Assembly (NCBI GenBank): GCA_026686845.1
Contig: JAIVEN010000008.1
Coordinates: 16,708,501 to 16,772,500 of the forward strand
DNA: 64,000 nucleotides
From: Adenanthera pavonina
Lineage: Eukaryota; Streptophyta; Magnoliopsida; Fabales; Fabaceae
Direction of reading: 5' to 3'
Made by a program: the position numbers and the translations under genes. The notes beneath the pieces were generated by a model, which was not told the origin of the DNA, searched no databases, and saw only the letters and a program-made list of their open reading frames with translations. Position 1 is the stretch's first letter. Every line of letters starts with the position of its first letter. This document shows, piece by piece, positions 24,455-37,500 of the stretch.

Positions 24455-25920
24455 CTAATCTTCTGTAGGAACAAAATCCAGCTTGACATCACCTTTCAAG
24501 ACATGATCTCTTATGAAGTGATATCTTACTTCAATGTGTTTTGTCCTTGAGTACATAATAGGATTCTTTGAGATGTTGATGGCACTTTGATTATTACACC
24601 TTATTGGAATTTCTTTTATCTCAATCTCAAGGTCTTCAAAATGTTGCTTCATCCAAAGGACTTGTGCACAGCAACTCCCTGCTGCTACATGCTCAGCTTC
24701 AGCTGTGGAGAGTGCTACACAATTTTGCTTTTTACTGAACCATGACACTAGAGAGCCTCCCAGAAATTGACATGTTCCACTTGTGCTCTTTCTATTAGTC
24801 TTGGATCCAGCAAAATCTGTTTCTATATAACTTACGAGCTCTTCTCCATTGCCTTTTAGATACTAGAGTTCCATTTGAGATGTACCTAGTAGGTATCTGA
24901 AAATTCTCTTTACAGATGTTGCATGAGACTCTTTGGGACATGATTGGAACCTACACATATAGACACTAAACATGATGTCAGGCCTATTAGCAGTTAAATA
25001 CAACAGGGATCCAATCATCTTCCTATATTGAGTTATATCAAAGAGTTTTCCTTCTTCTTCCATGTCAAGCTTAGTTGCAGAGGCCATAGGAGTTCCCATA
25101 GGTTTAGCATGTTCCATTCCAAACTTCTTTAGCAGCTCCTTGAGGTATTTTGATTGATTGAGAAAGATATCATCATCACATTGTTTGATTTGCAATCTAA
25201 GGAAGAAGTTCAGCTCACCCATCATTGACATTTCAAACTCACTCTATATTATCTTAGAAAAGTTCTTGCACAAAGATTCATTAGTAGCACCAAATATAAT
25301 GTCATCAACATAAATTTGTATAATTAGTAAATCTTCATTTTTCCTTTTGGTAAACAAGGTTGTATCAACTTTTCCTCTTTTAAAACCTTTTTCTATCAGA
25401 AATTTACTCAGTTTCTCATACCATGCTCTAGGTGCCTGTTTTAACCCATATAAACCTTCCTTCAGTTTATATACATGATTTGGCTTAGTTGAGTCCTCAA
25501 AACCTGGAGGTTGATCAACATAAACCTCTTTCATGATATACGCATTTAGAAAAGTACTTTTCACATTCATTTGATACAACACAATATCTTTTATGCAAAC
25601 ATAGGCTAAGAGAATCCTTATTGCTTCCAATCTTGCAACTGGAGCAAAAGTTTCCTGATAATCAATGCCTTCTTTCTGATTATATCATTTAGCCACTAAT
25701 CTAGCTTTATTTCTTATTATTGTTCCTGATTCATCAAGTTTGTTCTTAAACACCCATTTGGTTCCAATAATAGGATGGTTTTTAGGCTTAGGCACTAGAT
25801 CCCACACATGACTTCTTTTAAACTAATTAAGTTCTTCTTACATAGTTAAAACCAAATATTCATCAGTTAAAGCTTCTTCTATACACTTAGATTCAGTTTA
25901 AGAAATAGAAGCACAATTAT
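24455..25920 (-). pseudogene. Copia reverse transcriptase and RNase H, frame-broken
   Basis: Pieces on the minus strand: 25630-25244 (RT core, with LNAYIMKEVYVDQPPGF, GLKQAPRAWYEK and the catalytic YVDDIIFG), 25231-24863 (RT thumb and connection, with MIGSLLYLTANRPDIMF) and 24748-24455 (RNase H, with SWFSKKQNCVALSTAEAEH). About 300 bp upstream to 25920 are coding-like with stops. This is the pol C-terminal half of the SIRE element, normally one polyprotein with integrase. Confidence 0.9.
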
Positions 25921-25924
25921 TTAT

Positions 25925-27220
25925 TTAATCCCTAAGTTGTCTTCTGGTTTTAACTTTATCTTGAACATCCCCAATAACTTGATCAACTGGATTATTCTTT
26001 TGATATCTCAAAGCTTTAGGAAGTTTTTGAGATACTTCCACATTTATTTCACATTCATTATATTTTTCCTGGATATCTTCCTCTACATCAACGGATTCAG
26101 ATATTTTAGGAGGTTTAGTTTTATTTCCTTCAGACACATTCAAATTCTTGAAGTTGGAAATTAGATCATCCTCATCTCTAGCATGCTTAGACAAAGTTTC
26201 ATTTTCAAGAAAGACAAGATGCACAGATTCTTCAATAGTTCCAGACTTCTTGTTGAACACCCTATATGCTTTACTTCTATTTGAGTAGCCAAGAAATATA
26301 CCTTCATCTGATTTGACATCAAACTTACCCAGATTGTTTTTGTTGTTGTTGTGGACATAGCAAGTACACCCAAAGGCATGAAAATGAGAGAGGTTGGGCT
26401 TCCTTCCTTTGTACAGCTCATATAGAGTCTTCCTTAGTATGGGTCTGATGTATACTTTATTTATCAAGTAATATGTTGTGCTTACTGCATTAACCCAAAA
26501 TTGCTTAGGTAATCCTTTTTCATTCAACATTGCACAAGCCATCTCCTTTAACACTCTATTCTTTCTCTCTACAACTCTATTCTGTTGAGGTGTTCTTGGG
26601 GCTGAGAAGTTGTGCTCCACTTTGTTTTCATCATAGTAGTAAGCAAATTTTGTATTTTCAAATTCTACTCCATAATCTGTTCTGGTACATACAATGGAGC
26701 AACCTTTCTCATTTTGGATTTTCTTAGCTAAGATCAGAAAAGCATTATATGTTTCATTTTTAGAAGGAACAAATAAAGTCCTGGTAAACCTAGAATAATC
26801 ATCTACCACAACAAGTACATACAAGTTTCCACTAATACTCTTAGTGCGATTATGACTTATCAAATCCATATGAAGTAATTGCAGTGGTTTTGTTGTAAAG
26901 ACAATATTTTTGGTATTGAATGAGGACATTGTTTGTTTCCCTTTAAGGCAAGCATCACATTCTTTATCCTTTTCAAGCTTAATGTTAGATAAACCAAGAA
27001 CAAGTTCATTTTTAATGAGTTTATTTAATTGATGCATGCTAACATGTGCTAGTCTTCTATGCCACAGCCAACTATCATCATTTTCACTTATCAAACATAT
27101 AGAATCTAGAGAAGGTAATTCATCTAAATTAATAGTAGAATAGTTACCATCTCTTTCTACTTTGAGAATCATTTTACGGTTACTTTTTCTGATGACTAGG
27201 AAGTAGTTGGAATCAAACAA
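25925..27220 (-). CDS. Copia integrase (longest open piece of the SIRE pol)
   Basis: An uninterrupted 431-codon frame. An HHCC zinc-binding domain comes first (LWHRRLAHVS..., then CDACLKGKQ). The DDE catalytic core follows: LHMDL, then TDYGVEF, then the Glu of VERKNR. The GKF...GIFLGYSNRSKAYRVFN C-terminal block of copia integrases is present. Its first Met is internal; in an intact element this would be read through from protease. It lies directly after the protease piece (27487-27224) and before RT. The role was insertion of element cDNA into the genome; the surrounding breaks make it non-functional today. Confidence 0.92.
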   Translation of the reverse strand: MFDSNYFLVIRKSNRKMILKVERDGNYSTINLDELPSLDSICLISENDDSWLWHRRLAHVSMHQLNKLIKNELVLGLSNIKLEKDKECDACLKGKQTMSSFNTKNIVFTTKPLQLLHMDLISHNRTKSISGNLYVLVVVDDYSRFTRTLFVPSKNETYNAFLILAKKIQNEKGCSIVCTRTDYGVEFENTKFAYYYDENKVEHNFSAPRTPQQNRVVERKNRVLKEMACAMLNEKGLPKQFWVNAVSTTYYLINKVYIRPILRKTLYELYKGRKPNLSHFHAFGCTCYVHNNNKNNLGKFDVKSDEGIFLGYSNRSKAYRVFNKKSGTIEESVHLVFLENETLSKHARDEDDLISNFKNLNVSEGNKTKPPKISESVDVEEDIQEKYNECEINVEVSQKLPKALRYQKNNPVDQVIGDVQDKVKTRRQLRD

Positions 27221-27223
27221 AAC

Positions 27224-27487
27224 CTAATTACCTCTATCACAAGTTTGACTTACACTCAACAAATTGTGGTTGAGTCTACTCATGAACAGGACTTCTTCAA
27301 TTGATGTTTCTGGATTTCTTCCAACAATTCCAATCCCAACTATCTTGCCGGATTGGTTACCACCGAAAGTAACTTTTCCCCCTTTCTTATCTGTCAGCAC
27401 AATGAATTTTTCTTTGTCTCCAGTCATGTGTCTCGAACAAGCACTGTCCATGTACCATTTGTCACTTTTCTTAGCCTTAAGACACAC
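27224..27487 (-). pseudogene. Copia aspartic protease and start of integrase
   Basis: 87 codons with WYMDSACSRHMTG, the copia protease active-site region (DS[AG] in place of the DTG of other retroelements), then VTFGGNQSGKIVGIG. A stop separates it from the integrase frame at 27220. It normally processes the Gag-Pol polyprotein. Confidence 0.88.
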
Positions 27488-27522
27488 CTACAAAACAAGT
27501 TTCAATTCTTTCTTTTAGGTAC

Positions 27523-29148
27523 TCATATTTGCCTTGGTCCTTTCTTGTTAGTGGACAAATCCTTGGGAACCCATTTCATCCCATTGCCATTTCCTTCCTT
27601 CCTGAGTATACAGTTGGAGGATATATGACCCTTCTTGTTACAGAAGTGGCAAGTGGAGAAAGGGCTAAAAGAAATAGATGCATGTCTAAAATAATGACTA
27701 TAATATTTGTTCTTTTGATTTCTAGGAGCTGGGAATGACTCTATGTTCTGAGCTGTTTTAAGGCCATTAGCATGCATAAAGTTTCTCAGGTCAAGGTTCT
27801 GCCTCTTGACTTTCAATTTCTCCTCAACCACATATGGGTTATATCCTAGACCAATTTTGTTCTGACCCACAATTTAATTTCCTAATAATACTTTCAACAT
27901 GTCATCACCTTTAGTGAGTTTGGTCAGAGTCTTATGGAGATAATTATTTTTATCTCTTAACTCAATACATGAGACACAAATGGAGGTAGGGGAAGACGAA
28001 AACTATGAAGCAGTGCAAGATGTATGATATTCACTTTCAAGCTTGTGTATTTTCCTTTTAGCTTGACTCAGTTGTTTAGACATTTTGAGAAATTCAACCA
28101 TTAGTTCATTAAATGCATCATGTAGTTCATTGTAAGAAGGTTTAGAGTCATTTACCTCAGAATCACTGTCACTGTTTTGATTGCAGTTCTTCTCCTTCTC
28201 AATAATCTCTTGAGCCATCAAGCATAGGTTTTACAATTTCATCATCTCATGTTGCTTCCTCTTCATCTAAACTATCTCCCTAGATGAAGATACAAAAGCT
28301 TTCTTCTTTTTCACTTTGTCAGCCTTTTTGTCCTTCCCTTGCTTCTTGCTCAGCAGAGAACATTCCCATTTGATATGTCCAGGTTTCTTGCACTCGCAGC
28401 ATATGATAGAGTCTTTGTTTTCTTTCTTGCTGCTGGTGGCTCCATCTTTCTTTGCAAACCTTCTGAATTTCTTCTTTCCATACATTTTACCAAATTTCCT
28501 CACCGGTATAACTATCGTCTCTTCATCTAGCTCAGTATCCTCCTTTGAATCATCATCATCATCTGATTCTACTTTGAGAGCCAAACTCTTCTTCTTCCTA
28601 TCAGATAAAGTAGATTCCTTGAGAGCCTTCAGCTTCCCTTTATACTTTTCAAAACTCCCAAAGAAGGATGTGACAAATGTCATTGATTCCCCTCTAGCTT
28701 CTTCTATTGTTGTCACCTTCGGCTGCCACTCAATGGGCAAAGTTGTGAGAATTTTTTTGACTTTCTCAAACTAAGTGTATTCCTTTCCAAGACGCTTTAG
28801 CTGGTTCACAATTAGAGTGAATCTCTTTTGCAGATCCTTGATATTTTCACCCTCTTTCATCTTGAAGCTTTCATATTCTCCAATGCACGTATTTAGTTTA
28901 TTTTCTCTTACGCCAAAGGTCCCTTCATGAGCAATCTCCAAGGTGTCCCACATGCCTTTGGTTGTTGTGCATTGTGACACCCTGTAGAACTCATCTTGGT
29001 TGAGAGCACTGACCAGGCAATGCTTAGCATTAAAGTTGAGAAGAACCTTTCTTTTATCCTCCTCTTTCCATTCCTCTTCATATTTTCCATCGTCTTGTAG
29101 TTTCATCGGAACAAAATCTCCCTTTTGAATGACCAACCATATATCCAA
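27523..29148 (-). pseudogene. Copia gag with two zinc knuckles, frame-broken
   Basis: Open pieces at 29148-28771, 28740-28267, 28221-28003 and 27870-27523. The first is the UBN2/copia-type Gag region (MWDTLEIAHEGT, then a YESFKMKEGENIKDLQKRF block). The second has a CCHC knuckle, CECKKPGHIKWEC. The fourth has another CCHC, CHFCNKKGHISSNC. These pieces formed the capsid/nucleocapsid protein that packages element RNA. Several stops separate them. An upstream ATG near 29212 may be the original start. Confidence 0.88.
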
Positions 29149-29311
29149 TTCAATGGATTGAAGGTAAATCTACATCCTCATCTTTCAATACCTATAATGT
29201 TCTCCATTGAACCCAAGAGGTCAATTGGTGTTGTTTCCTTCTAGAAATACCATTCACCAATGCCAGTCATGTCTTCTCCCGGATTGTCAAATCCTTTAAC
29301 TGGGAGTCTGT

Positions 29312-29323
29312 GCTCTAATACCA
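29312..29323 (-). other. Primer binding site (initiator tRNA-Met)
   Basis: GCTCTAATACCA on the plus strand, TGGTATTAGAGC on the element strand. This differs at one base from TGGTATCAGAGC, the standard plant tRNA-iMet PBS. It is two bases from the LTR end at 29326. Confidence 0.9.
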
Positions 29324-29325
29324 GT

Positions 29326-31020
29326 TGTTAGTTTAGCTAGCTTCCCAAGAGGAGGTGAATTGGAAAGATTGAAATTTTTCTGCAAAGATGAAACATAATA
29401 GTAATACTAACAGATTACAGAAAACAAAGTATAAGAAATAAAGAGTAAAGGGAAGAAGACTCAATAGTTTATCCTGCTTCGGTCTATTCCACTTAACCTA
29501 CGTACAGTCCCCAAGCTATCACTTGGGATTTCTCCATTATCTCTTGCAAGATTTGAATGGGTTCTTGCAATGACCATAGTACAATACCAGCCCAAACTTT
29601 GGACTGAAACAAGTTCACTCACTGTTCTCACTCAAGAGTAAAACTCTCTCCCTTAGTGTAATCTCACACTAAGTCCTCTCTATAAGTGTGTAGATGTTTA
29701 CAGAATGAGAACTCTCTTAAAATAGTAGATATGAAAGTTGAGATATAATGAATGAGTAAAACAGAGGGTAAGTAAGCTTTGAATGAATCAATAAATAAAT
29801 TAGCAGAGTTTTGGCATGTATATTGTTTTTATCATTGCCTAACAACTTAAATGAGGTCATATTTATAGTTTTGGGGCAAAACTATCCATTAGAAACAAAG
29901 ATTTAGCAGTTACTCTCAGTAAAATAGCCATTCACCTATCTGACAGAGGTTATGCGAATAACTTCCTCAAGTTATGTGAATAACGGGTAACTGTTTGCCT
30001 TTATTTTCAATGTAGAACTTTCGTTATGTGGATAACCTAACTAGGTTATGTGGATAACATGCTACCTAGAATGACTAAGTTTAAGCTCAAATTCATTTTC
30101 ATGAAAACCTACTCAGTTATTAGAATAACGTTAAGTTTTTCTCAAACTGAGTTTTTGTGAAACTTAGGTTATCAGGATAACCTCCTAAGGTTATGCGGAT
30201 AACCTATTTACCCGAGAAAAGATCAAGTTTTCTGAAATATAGGTTATGCGGATAACCTCTCTAGGTTATGCGGATAACCTGTTGACCCGATGAAGGATCA
30301 AGTTTTCTGAAATATAAATTATGCGGATAACCTGTTTACCGAAGGAAAGATCAAGTTCTCTGTGACATACGTTATGCGGACAACCTCCCTAGGTTATGCA
30401 ATAACGAGCTACACAATACCACTTGCCTTCATTGTTCACTCCCTTATGTGGATAAGATGTCTACCTTGTTAGGATAACCACTTGGACAGACTTGAGAACT
30501 TAGTCCCCAAGTTGTGCTATGTGGATAACTTCAATCCCTTTTCATGAAATTGAAAAATGAACTTTGGAAAAGCTTTAAGGTTGAGTCTTTATCCCCGTAA
30601 CCTTTAATGGTTATTCATATAAGATAAAATATTTACTTTGAAAATAAGGTAAACCCTTAGAAACACTTTTGAAATTGAGATCTTATCCCCATAAGCTAAA
30701 ACATGTTCATGAAAACCAATTGAACACTTACAATCATTTTGATATTGAAACTTTATCCTCATAAGATAGCTCTTTTCTTCAAAACCATTTTGAAATCATG
30801 AGCTAATCATTAATCATTCAATTTGTTATCTCATTTAATATTTGGTCAATTGAAATTCAAAGCTCAACTACCTTATTTTATAAATAGTTATTTAAAGCAT
30901 GTGAAGCAGCTCTTCATTCTTCAAGAAACTCCAACTTTGTTCTATATTTCTCTTATTTTCCTTTGATATTGGATCTCTAAGCTCATTTGTTTTAGAATCA
31001 TCAAAAAATCTGAATTAATA
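29326..31020 (-). repeat. 5' LTR of the SIRE element, subfamily B
   Basis: 1695 bp from TGTTAG (29326) to CTGAATTAATA (31020); the expected final ACA is mutated to ATA. The central part (29940-30560) is an array of GTTATGCGGATAACC-type palindromes. As the element runs on the minus strand, its promoter would fire leftwards. Confidence 0.9.
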
Positions 31021-31269
31021 TTTTATATTTAATTATCTTACTTATTATTTTAATTTTTAGAATTCTTTAAAAATTCTATTTTTTCATATACATCTAACTA
31101 GCGCACTACTAGGTGGATGGTAAAACAAGACGTTTGGAACCACCCAACAAGCCAGTGAGTTGTTGTGGCCCTGAGTGAGAAGACAAACAACATGCATCAG
31201 GTCAATGAAGGAGGTGAGCTGCTGAACCAGTTTTTGGCCATCTTCAGCCAAAACTATGATATATTCCAT

Positions 31270-32450
31270 ATATATCATCATAATTAGAAGAAGGTGCCTA
31301 TGGAGCAAAAGATTTCACGTTTCTCAGACGTTATCCAGGTATTGAAGTTAATTAAGATATTTTCATTTTTGTTATATTTTTATTTCAATTCATGTTATAT
31401 TAATATTATTAACTTTAATTTTTTAATATACAGCCCAAGTTCAATGTGACTGAGCAACATAAGCCCTAGTGTTTATAGAAAATGGGCTTGTCTTGGAAGA
31501 ATATAGGGAACGGGTTGTACCACAAGGCAAATAGGAGTGGTAACTTGACAATGGGAGAGGTCATTACAGCAAGGCCAGAGAGTGTAAAAAATGCTACTAA
31601 TTGGGAGAGATTTGTGACTCTTAGGATGAGTTAAGGGTGTCAAGTATGTTTTAATTATGTTGACGTTAATTTATATTAATTTTAAAAATTATATCTATGT
31701 TAGCAAACCATACAGCTTGCATTTTTTTATTATCTGCTAATAATATGTACAGGTAGTGGCAGCCCAGAATAGAGAGAATAAAGCGAGGTAAACTATTGTT
31801 CACACTGCCGGCTTGAAGACCTTTGCATGAACTAGCATGAAATGGTATAAATTAAAATTTATAAAATTGTATGTTCATAGTGAAATTAACTTTTTCTTAC
31901 ATTTATACCTAAAATATCTACAAGAGGCACAACAATAGGACTACGTTCCACTGGGAGATCTCTAGATTCATAACCACATTCACAAGGATGGTAGTACAGT
32001 TAGTAGGGCCGTGCAGAGCATTATTTTAAGTACTTTAATTTATAAACTTTATTAAATTTATAATACTTTAATAATCCTGATTTAATAAATCATTTTGATT
32101 TGAAAGAACAATATTCGTGCACGGACTGCGGAGATTATGGAGTCACAGGGATCTGTCTTTGGGGGTAATTGAGGAAGGTGTGCAACTCCTACACGCAACT
32201 TTTGCAGTACCAAAGCATCTAATGACGGTTCAAGGGATGGGTTAAGGCCTCACACTAACCCAGATTCTCGACAGCTCAAGGTACGTGCATGGGCATACAT
32301 CATCTGCTTCACAATCGTTTGCATTTGCACCACCACCTAGCATGCCATCATATGATGTCAGATGCCTGGCACTATGCAGAATCAATATCAGGAGCTACAG
32401 GCACAGGTGCCTAAGATGGTGCAGTAAACCACCTCCATTGCTACGTTGTA
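31270..32450 (+). pseudogene. CACTA (En/Spm, PttA-type) transposase remnant
   Basis: Conceptual plus-strand translation in shifting frames shows blocks typical of the plant Ptta/En/Spm transposase family: a GLSWKNIGNGLYHKANRSG segment near 31480, an AQNRENKAR...TIVHTAGLKTFA segment near 31755, and a THKDGS-like IHKDGSTVSRAVQSI segment near 31980. AT-rich gaps between blocks may be introns. Stops are frequent, so it is dead. It lies between the SIRE 5' LTR and a CACTA terminus at 34082. Confidence 0.6.
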
Positions 32451-32984
32451 GGCTGCTGCTTTTGCCGTCCAGCAGATAGTCAAACATCTCTTCCATAGTG
32501 GTGCCCTCCCAACTATTCAAATCCCATAGATTGTCATACTACCTTTCCAATCATCTTCCAGTGATCACATACCTAGTCCTTATCTTGCTTATTCTGCATC
32601 ACAGCCCCAAGAGCATTAGGATCACCCAAATTCTGAGGAGCAGGCTCACCTAAATCAATCTTAGCATCAGCAGTATATTTTTAGATATTTTATGGATATT
32701 TGTAGATTGTGGATTTATGTGCATTTTATTTTATTTAGTTCTTTAAATTTTTTACTTAATTGATTTTAATTTACAAATTTTAATTTATAATTTTTGAAAC
32801 TTATTTTATTTTCTAGTTGATTGATTCTAATTTAGAATTTTTTATTAAATAAAAAAAATTTATAATTTGTCATCACTTAGTTAATTTAAAAAATTTGTCT
32901 TTCTCAAATAATTGCATTCAAACAATTCAAACTCATAATTAAATTAAAATAATATGGATTTACAAACTCATATATATTAAAAAA

Positions 32985-34082
32985 TAGCAACGGTTATAAT
33001 GGTGGTTAAATTATAACCGACCACCATTATAACCAATACAATAGTTAAAATTAGCAACAGTTTATAATCACTGTCATAATCACTATTAATGTTTGATCCC
33101 TATAAATTCTCCCTCCTCGCCATTTCTCTTCACGTGATCTTCTTCTTCTTCTTCCTCTTCCTTCTTCTACATTGTACTCTATTCCATCTATCTCTTCAAG
33201 AAAATCATGGCAGCAAGAAAGATTTGAAGATGGGAAAAGATATCTGAAGAATTATTCAAAAAATGGGAATAAAATAAATTTGAAGAAATCTTATTGAATT
33301 ATATATATTGTTGTTGTAATTTAATTTTGTTATTTGTATTTGTTGATAATTTAATTATATAGATTATATTAGGTAAAGTTATATTTTTATGGTATTTTTA
33401 ATAAATATTTACTATTTATAATTAATTTTAAATAATTATATATTGTATTATTATTTTATATTTAAAATATTAAAGTTAATTAATGGTTAATTTGAAATAG
33501 ATTTTTATTATATGAGAGTAGATAAAATATTGGAAATCTAGTATTTTATTACTGAATAATAAATAAAGAATAGTGTAATTCAATTTGTCAAAACATTAAA
33601 TGGAAAAATAATGGTAATTTCTTTAAACAACTTGGTGGAGGTTAACAACCGTTATAGTAACCATGACAAAATTTGGCATGAAAATTCAATTTCACTATAG
33701 TGGCAGTTAGACAACCACTACGAATGATACAATAAATGTCGCAAAATTTGAATTTCATTTCTACATTTTGAAACGGTTTTACTAACCGCCGCAATGTCTA
33801 CCTAAACCGCTACCAAATAGTAGTTGCGATTGCTGGAGCAGCTTCCATGTTGTCAGTATAGTCGTTATTGCAATGGGTTTTCGACAACGGATGGTATACT
33901 CACTTCTAAAATAGAGGCAATTTGATTGAATTTAATAGCGGTTTGTTTAACTGCCGCTACATTGCTCGTGTCGCCTACTATGGTAGCCATTCATATAACC
34001 GTTATCCCTGTCTATTGCAGCTATTATAACCACTGCTAATGTGGAAAATAATCGCTGTAAAATCTTTATTTATTTTGTAGTG
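32985..34082 (+). mobile_element. CACTA transposon 3' terminal region
   Basis: Ends in TTTATTTTGTAGTG at 34082; the inverse reads CACTACAAAATAAA, a standard CACTA terminus. It is preceded by many subterminal repeats of AACCGC/GCGGTT type (e.g. near 33000, 33655, 33780, 33945). The opposite terminus was not found; it may have been lost to the SIRE insertion. Confidence 0.7.
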
Positions 34083-34573
34083 TAAACTCATTTTAATCCG
34101 TCAAAATACAACCCAAGTTGAAACCCTAGCTTTAACCATAAAAAAATTACTGAAACTCTTGAGGAAAAACGAAGAGGAGAAGTGAGGGATGACCTACCAC
34201 AACAAGATTCAAGCCTTCAAAGTCCTAGGAATTGAGTTTTAAAGCTGGAAATTCAAAACCCTAGTAGAGCTCTTTCTTTTTCTTCATTTTTTTCTTCCAC
34301 TGGTGATTGGCTCGACTTCTGATTTAAGCAAAATTCACGACTAGCACCACGGCACCAATTAAGTTCATTGCGGCACAAGTTACTACTGACTTGGCCTAGA
34401 AGCCTATATTCAAAGTTCCATGCCGCGATGCCCCTACATCTTGCCACGGCGCCACTGCGTTCTGCCTCATTCTTTCTTTTTGCTCAATTTTGATCCTTTC
34501 TCTAATCTTAGTCCCTCTGGCCATGCACCATTCGACAATGTTCTTCTCGAAATTAATATTTAGAGTCGTTACA
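34083..34573. mobile_element. LTR fragment, Tekay/Del-like family
   Basis: Aligns with the last about 450 bp of the solo LTR ending at 52411 (CT-rich block, GC-rich 'ccacggcgcc' block) and ends in GTCGTTACA at 34573. The left part is cut off at the CACTA boundary. Confidence 0.65.
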
Positions 34574-37500
34574 TAATTTCTTAATGCCGTTTAGAAATTA
34601 TGTTCTTTTCCATTCTTCGTCATGTTTCCTCATAATATCAGACATCATTGCCGTGTTAGCATTTACTTGAATGTCTACCTACAATCTCAAATGCATATTG
34701 AATGCTTGCATTTATATAATACCTGTCAATTATATTTAATATGTTTATGTTTTGTAAAATTTTTAAATGCATTTTAAAAAATACTTAATATAAGTCTTAA
34801 TTTATAATTATAATATAATCTAATGAATAATATGATATAAATAGTAAATATTGTAATTATCAAGCATTCCACACAATTAATTTTGGTGAATGCACTTTTT
34901 TGTTTGTGTGTATATATACTCACACCACTCCTCAATGTAGAACATTGTAATATTTGGTTCAAAATGTAAGATATCTTATAGAGTTGTTTGATGCATTAAT
35001 TATTTTTTATTTATGCTCTTAATCTATAATTAATAAATAAGAAATAAATATTATGGGAAGCATGAATGTAATTAATAAGAGTAAATAGTGAAAAATATTA
35101 AAATTTTTTGACAAATTTGATAATCAATTTTTTTCTTAAAATACATGAGATAGGTAAAAATATCTTATATATAAGAAGAAATTAAGTATATATCTATTCT
35201 CATATGAGATTTTGATGACAACTTAAGGTCCTCTGCGCCTCCACTACGTCCAATAAGGCGCCGTTTGGTTTATGCGGCTTCATCTTGAGCGTTTGCACAA
35301 TCGACGGCCACAAACAACTTACTCATCCAAATGATATTTGTTCCTTATTCTTACAAAGTTCCTTATTCTTCAAATGCACAGTGTGACCTATGTGCCAATG
35401 ATAATAATAATGCACAGTGTGACGTTGCCCTTCGGTTTCTCACCACGAATGAGAGAACACCACCCCATGAATTTAAATGGTTGGGCGAAGGTGGACACTG
35501 GGTTGGAAGGAGTGAAAGTTGCCCATGAATTCAGTAATCAATTCTTTATCTACCTCCTCCTCCCGTAGGAAAAACTTTCATTTTAGGGTTTTTAAGATTT
35601 TTTATAATATTTATCACATTAGAATATTGATAAAACATTAATTATTCATTCACTATTTTATCCATTATCAAGACTCTTAATTCTCTCTTGGTATGTATGA
35701 AATAAATTTAAGTTATTAGTATTTTAATAAAATACTATTAAATTTTACAACAATATCTAGAATATTTAATGGCTTTTTTTTATATGTGTGAAAAATCTAA
35801 ATCAACACTTTTTACTAACCGAAGGGAACATTATATATCGTAAATATCTATTTTTGACTATATTAAAAGTGTTTGAATCCTGAAGTTTTACTTACTCTTC
35901 ATCCCATGATGTAAACATTTATTTTCAAAATGTACAATATATATATATATATGCGCTTGCATATGTGTCTTATATGTAATTCATATAGTTCTTTTGCCGT
36001 GCTTGATATATTCGAAAGATAGCGTGTAGGTATTTTTGACAAAGTATGCTGGATTAATCTATGTGTTATCATGACTCAGATTTTGGATCCCGGAAGTTAC
36101 TCTATGAAATGTGGCTTGTGTGGCCATGATCTTGGAAGATTTTGGGAAACACTTCTTTGCCAAGGCCGAAAGAACTGTCAGTGGACTTACAAATTTTACT
36201 TGAATTTTGAAAGCAGTAATTAAAACAACGAGGAAGAATTGATTTCATTTCGATGTACGTCGATGAATTGTAGTACCCCATCCTACAAGCAAGAAATAAT
36301 TCAACTATATGTAGTACAAAATTCTAAAAGGTCGGCATTCAATTTAAATACGAAATCATATATTAAAATTTAGACTAGTTAATTAGTATTTTAATCCTTT
36401 TTAACTTTTTTAGGAATTTAGAATATTAGTAATTAAATAACTCATCTTCCACGTCAACATGAATCCTCTACATATTAGAAATTCTCTACAAAAGTGAATG
36501 TAAACATTCAAAAAAGAAAAAAAAAGATTGAGAAAAAAGAGTAAATCAGTGTAATTATAAAATGTGGATCTAATATATCATTCACTATTCAATTCAAATG
36601 TATGAGTGCATGAATGGAAAGAGTGTCTCCTGCCACCCCCCCTCCTCCTGTGGTCTTGCTGGGGCGAGAATTTATATATAATTTTTTAATATTTTAAAAA
36701 TTAAAATTATAAATAAAAAAATATACTTCCTAAAATAAAGTAGCTATGTATTTATGTAGTTTTTTTTTCAGTGTCTTTTTTTTCTGTTACTATGTAACCG
36801 CATGTGACTGTAGTACAAGTGTAATGATTGAGTTTCTACCTATAGCATTAGGAGAATAAAAACTGCACAAAAATATAACTCCATGGCTCAGTAAATATTT
36901 TTTTCATTTGTAAACTTTAACTAAAAAAAAGGTCAAAAACCCCTAAGCAGGAGAGAGAGAGAGGCAGAAGGGCGTAGGCTCGAGAGGCCCCCACTTCAAC
37001 ATGCTGTTCCATACTGTCAGATTGTTGTGTGTCAATCGGAGGGACCACACCACTAGATGACCGGAGGTTAAGGAGTCGTTGACGTGCGAAGATGCAGATC
37101 AACTCGCTGTGGCTCTAATGGGCAATTATGGAGATTTAATTAATCAATTATCCCATTCCTTCAGTCCCAAAAAAATAATTAATTATCCCATTTCTCAATG
37201 TGTAGATATTTTTGCAATAAATCAGCTGTTCGCAGCTCATGACTCTGATGTGCATTCCAGTGCGACCACACTCTATTTTTTTAAAAAAAAATAATAATAA
37301 TAAAAGACCAGAGTGCCAATGCCTCAGGCCATGGCATTCGCACGTCCATAATGTTGAAGTAAAATAATATTAATGATAAACAAATATAACATTTAAATTT
37401 GATCTATATAAAAAAGTAAACATGGTTTCAAATATTTTTATTTTGATATTTTTTATTTTAAAAAATAATAATTTAGATTTAAAAATAAAGAAACTTAAAT

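Larger units (their letters stand above)
16299..31020 (-). mobile_element. SIRE/Maximus-type Ty1/copia retrotransposon, subfamily B, decayed
   Basis: A single element on the minus strand: 5' LTR 29326-31020, initiator-Met PBS, gag with two zinc knuckles, protease, integrase, RT, RNase H, a long 3' region with an extra ORF, PPT at 17828-17840, and a 3' LTR whose outer (left) end is missing. PR-INT-RT-RH is the copia order. The large size and extra 3' ORF fit the SIRE/Maximus lineage. A 3222-bp solo LTR is nested in the 3' ORF; without it the element is about 11.5 kb. Stops and frameshifts break gag and RT, so it is non-autonomous now. TSDs cannot be matched because the left end is truncated. 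Confidence 0.9.

Noticed and set aside
26161..26421. Minus-strand ORF overlapping integrase in another frame
   Set aside because: A shadow frame of the integrase, which carries the real HHCC and DDE motifs.
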